Below, piece by piece: positions 6,217 through 7,709 of a stretch of DNA of 7,709 nt. Source of the stretch: Spirochaetota bacterium (GTDB lineage: Bacteria > Spirochaetota > Spirochaetia > B11-G9). Location: contig QNBL01000123.1 in NCBI GenBank assembly GCA_003641695.1, forward strand, positions 1 through 7,709, written 5' to 3'. The notes beneath the pieces were generated by a model, which ran no database searches, was not told the origin of the DNA, and saw only the letters and a program-made list of their open reading frames with translations. Each line of letters starts with the position of its first letter. The first letter of the stretch is position 1. A program made the translations under genes and the position numbers.

Positions 6217-6245
6217 ATGATAAGAACTCGATGTTTTACTGTCAA
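6217..6245 (-). promoter_or_regulatory. Promoter of the argCJBD operon, probably leaderless
   Basis: On the minus strand there is a perfect TTGACA (6240-6245), 17 bases, then TATCAT (6217-6222, five of six matches to TATAAT). Only six bases follow before the ATG at 6210, so the predicted first base of the transcript is the A of the argC start codon. This is the best promoter match in the window and supports the shorter ArgC start. No convincing ArgR operator overlaps it. Confidence 0.72.
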
Positions 6246-6344
6246 TTGGAAATGTAAATATAAACAACAACATATTCTAATAGGGGCTTTAAAATAATTA
6301 ATTTTTATTCTATTCTCAACAGAGTCATTTTGAGGAGCGGGAAA

Positions 6345-7163
6345 TTGAGGATAGACGGTAAGGTTTTCGATTTTAAGAACAAGTGTTATGTAATGGGAAT
6401 TCTTAACATAACTCCGGATTCTTTCTCCGATGGAGGAAGATACATGGATGTCGATTCAGCTGTCAAACAGGCAGAAAAAATGGCAGCTGATGGAGCTTCC
6501 ATCATTGATGTAGGGGGGGAATCCACCCGACCGGGTCATGTTGAGGTAAGTGCTCGGGAAGAAATTGAAAGAGTTATCCCTGTAATAAAAGAACTGGTAA
6601 AAAGAGTTGGCCTCCCCGTTTCCATAGATACTTCCAAGGCAGTTGTTGCAAGAGCTGCAGTGGAAGCGGGAGCCTCTATGATAAACGATATATGGGGTTT
6701 TAAACGTGATAAAAATATTGCTGAAGCAGCTGCCGAGCTGGAAGTCCCCTGCTGCCTTATGCACAACAGGGAAAACAGGCACTACTTTGATCTCCTTGAA
6801 CAGATAACCGCTGAACTGAAACAGAGCGTTGAACTAGCCCTGAAAGCAGGAGTCAGGGAGGATAGACTGATTCTCGATCCAGGTATAGGCTTCGGGAAGG
6901 ATCCTGTTCAAAACCTCATTGTAATGAACAATCTGAAAAAAATAAACGAACTTGGTTTCCCCTGGCTTCTGGGGGCTTCACGAAAGTCCATGATAGGAAA
7001 AGCATTGGATTTGGAGATAGATGAACGGCTGGAGGGAACTCTGGTAACGACCGTCATGGCTGTCATGAAGGGGGCATCTATTGTGCGGGTTCATGATGTA
7101 AAAGAAAATTTCCGTGCTGTAAAGATGACAGAAGCAATTTTGAACTCAGGATCTTTGCAGTGA
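6345..7163 (+). CDS. folP: Dihydropteroate synthase
   Basis: Condenses p-aminobenzoate with the pterin pyrophosphate to give dihydropteroate in folate synthesis; it is the sulfonamide target. From the chosen TTG the protein has 272 residues, a normal TIM-barrel length. Motifs: VMGILNITPDSFSDGG (16-31) with Asn21 for metal/pyrophosphate, DVGGESTRPG (55-64) of the mobile loop, SIDTS (93-97) with Asp95, NDIWG (114-118), LDPGIGFGK (177-185) with Asp178, GASRKS (210-215) with Lys214, and RVHDV (248-252). The TTG at 6345 is preferred over the TTG at 6330 because GAGGAG ends at 6337, seven bases before it; the upstream TTG has no ribosome site. The last four bases overlap folK. No clear promoter was found between argC and this gene. 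Confidence 0.94.
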   Translation: MRIDGKVFDFKNKCYVMGILNITPDSFSDGGRYMDVDSAVKQAEKMAADGASIIDVGGESTRPGHVEVSAREEIERVIPVIKELVKRVGLPVSIDTSKAVVARAAVEAGASMINDIWGFKRDKNIAEAAAELEVPCCLMHNRENRHYFDLLEQITAELKQSVELALKAGVREDRLILDPGIGFGKDPVQNLIVMNNLKKINELGFPWLLGASRKSMIGKALDLEIDERLEGTLVTTVMAVMKGASIVRVHDVKENFRAVKMTEAILNSGSLQ

Positions 7164-7669
7164 ACAGGGAAAAGACTGCCTATATCGGGGTTGGTTCCAA
7201 CCTGGGCAATAAGTACGAAAACATCCGACAGGCCAGAAATCTGTTACATAAATCTTCTGCGGTTTCTGTATTGGAGGTATCAGATCTGTATACCACAGAA
7301 CCTTTCGGTAACGTCCCCCAGGAAGACTTTCTTAACTGTGTTTTCAAAATTGAAACTTCGCTTAATCCGGAAGAGTTATTAGCTTTTCTAAATAATGTTG
7401 AAAGTGCTCTAAAACGGGAGAGAACCATACACTGGGGACCGCGGACACTGGATCTGGATATCCTTTTTTACGATGATCTTGTGATAAAAACTAAAAAACT
7501 GACTATCCCGCATCCGGGTATTGAAAAAAGGCTTTTTGTATTAATCCCGCTGAATGATTTAATTCCTGATTACATACATCCTGTGCTTAATAAAACATGT
7601 AAAACCCTTGAAGAAGAATTAAGAAGCATTGATAATTCAGCGGTTAATCCTTCAGGGCTGTTTCTGTAA
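7160..7669 (+). CDS. folK: 2-amino-4-hydroxy-6-hydroxymethyldihydropteridine pyrophosphokinase (HPPK)
   Basis: Transfers pyrophosphate from ATP to hydroxymethyl-dihydropterin, making the substrate of FolP just upstream. The 169 residues (usual about 160-175) open with AYIGVGSNLGNKYENI (7-22), followed by DLYTTEPFG (42-50), QEDFLNCVFKIET (54-66), WGPRTLDLDILFY (92-104) with the Mg-binding Asp98 and Asp100, and IPHPG (116-120). It begins with GTG at 7160, overlapping the folP stop in GTGA, so it is probably translated by coupling; a weak AGGA lies eight bases upstream. folB, often found between or near these genes, is absent here. The 3' end overlaps a convergent gene by 18 bases. Confidence 0.94.
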   Translation: MNREKTAYIGVGSNLGNKYENIRQARNLLHKSSAVSVLEVSDLYTTEPFGNVPQEDFLNCVFKIETSLNPEELLAFLNNVESALKRERTIHWGPRTLDLDILFYDDLVIKTKKLTIPHPGIEKRLFVLIPLNDLIPDYIHPVLNKTCKTLEEELRSIDNSAVNPSGLFL

Positions 7670-7709
7670 GGGCAGGGTAATAGTAAAAGTGGTGCCTTCC
7701 TCTTTGGTC
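7652..7709 (-). CDS. C-terminal end of a probable sensor histidine kinase (partial)
   Basis: On the minus strand an open frame runs in from the right edge and ends at TGA (7652-7654). The 18 visible residues read TKEEGTTFTITLPLQKQP. The 'G-T-x-F-x-(I/V)-x-L-P' strand is the standard last strand of the HATPase_c domain in two-component sensor kinases, just after the G2 box. The sensing and dimerisation domains are outside the window. The frame overlaps the last 18 bases of folK tail to tail, and no terminator is visible between them. Confidence 0.68.
   Translation of the reverse strand, partial: TKEEGTTFTITLPLQKQP

Noticed and set aside
6211..6273. N-terminal extension of ArgC to the ATG at 6273
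   Set aside because: The 21 extra residues do not resemble ArgC, have no ribosome site, and the segment contains the near-consensus promoter.

Overview
The window looks like an ordinary chromosomal stretch of a free-living bacterium, probably a spirochaete. That placement is an inference from the style of the small secreted protein at 748-1233, the M23/uridine kinase/YidD neighbourhood and the moderate-to-low G+C, not from a marker gene. The genetic code is standard: TGA closes several genes and TGG encodes Trp. There is no mobile element, CRISPR array, tRNA or rRNA.

Layout. Bases 1-1233 read rightwards: the tail of a probable M23-type peptidase, uridine kinase (udk) three bases later, then a small exported protein with a tetrapeptide-repeat tail. 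A leftward yidD (1230-1511) meets that gene stop-to-stop on a shared CTAG. A short divergent promoter region (1512-1633) separates yidD from an unrecognised 56-residue basic protein (1634-1804), which has a perfect Shine-Dalgarno sequence and is followed by a hairpin and a bidirectional terminator (1825-1884).

Bases 1885-6210 hold a leftward arginine operon in the order argC-argJ-argB-argD, driven by a near-consensus promoter at 6217-6245. It encodes the acetylated-intermediate half of ornithine synthesis: N-acetylglutamate is made or recycled by ArgJ, phosphorylated by ArgB, reduced by ArgC, aminated by ArgD, and released as ornithine by ArgJ again. ArgB has the N-terminal extension of arginine-inhibited kinases, which fits a recycling ArgJ pathway. 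The main anomaly is one in-frame TGA at codon 70 of argJ, inside an otherwise intact and conserved reading frame.

Bases 6345-7669 hold a rightward folate pair, folP-folK, overlapping by 4 bases (GTGA). The last 58 bases carry, on the minus strand, the C-terminal end of what looks like a sensor histidine kinase; it overlaps the end of folK.

Two of the promoters (yidD and argC) place the expected transcription start exactly on the A of the ATG, and neither gene has a Shine-Dalgarno sequence, so both may be leaderless. I found no clearly new multi-gene system. The items most worth following up are the argJ TGA, the leaderless pattern, the small basic protein and the tetrapeptide-repeat tail.
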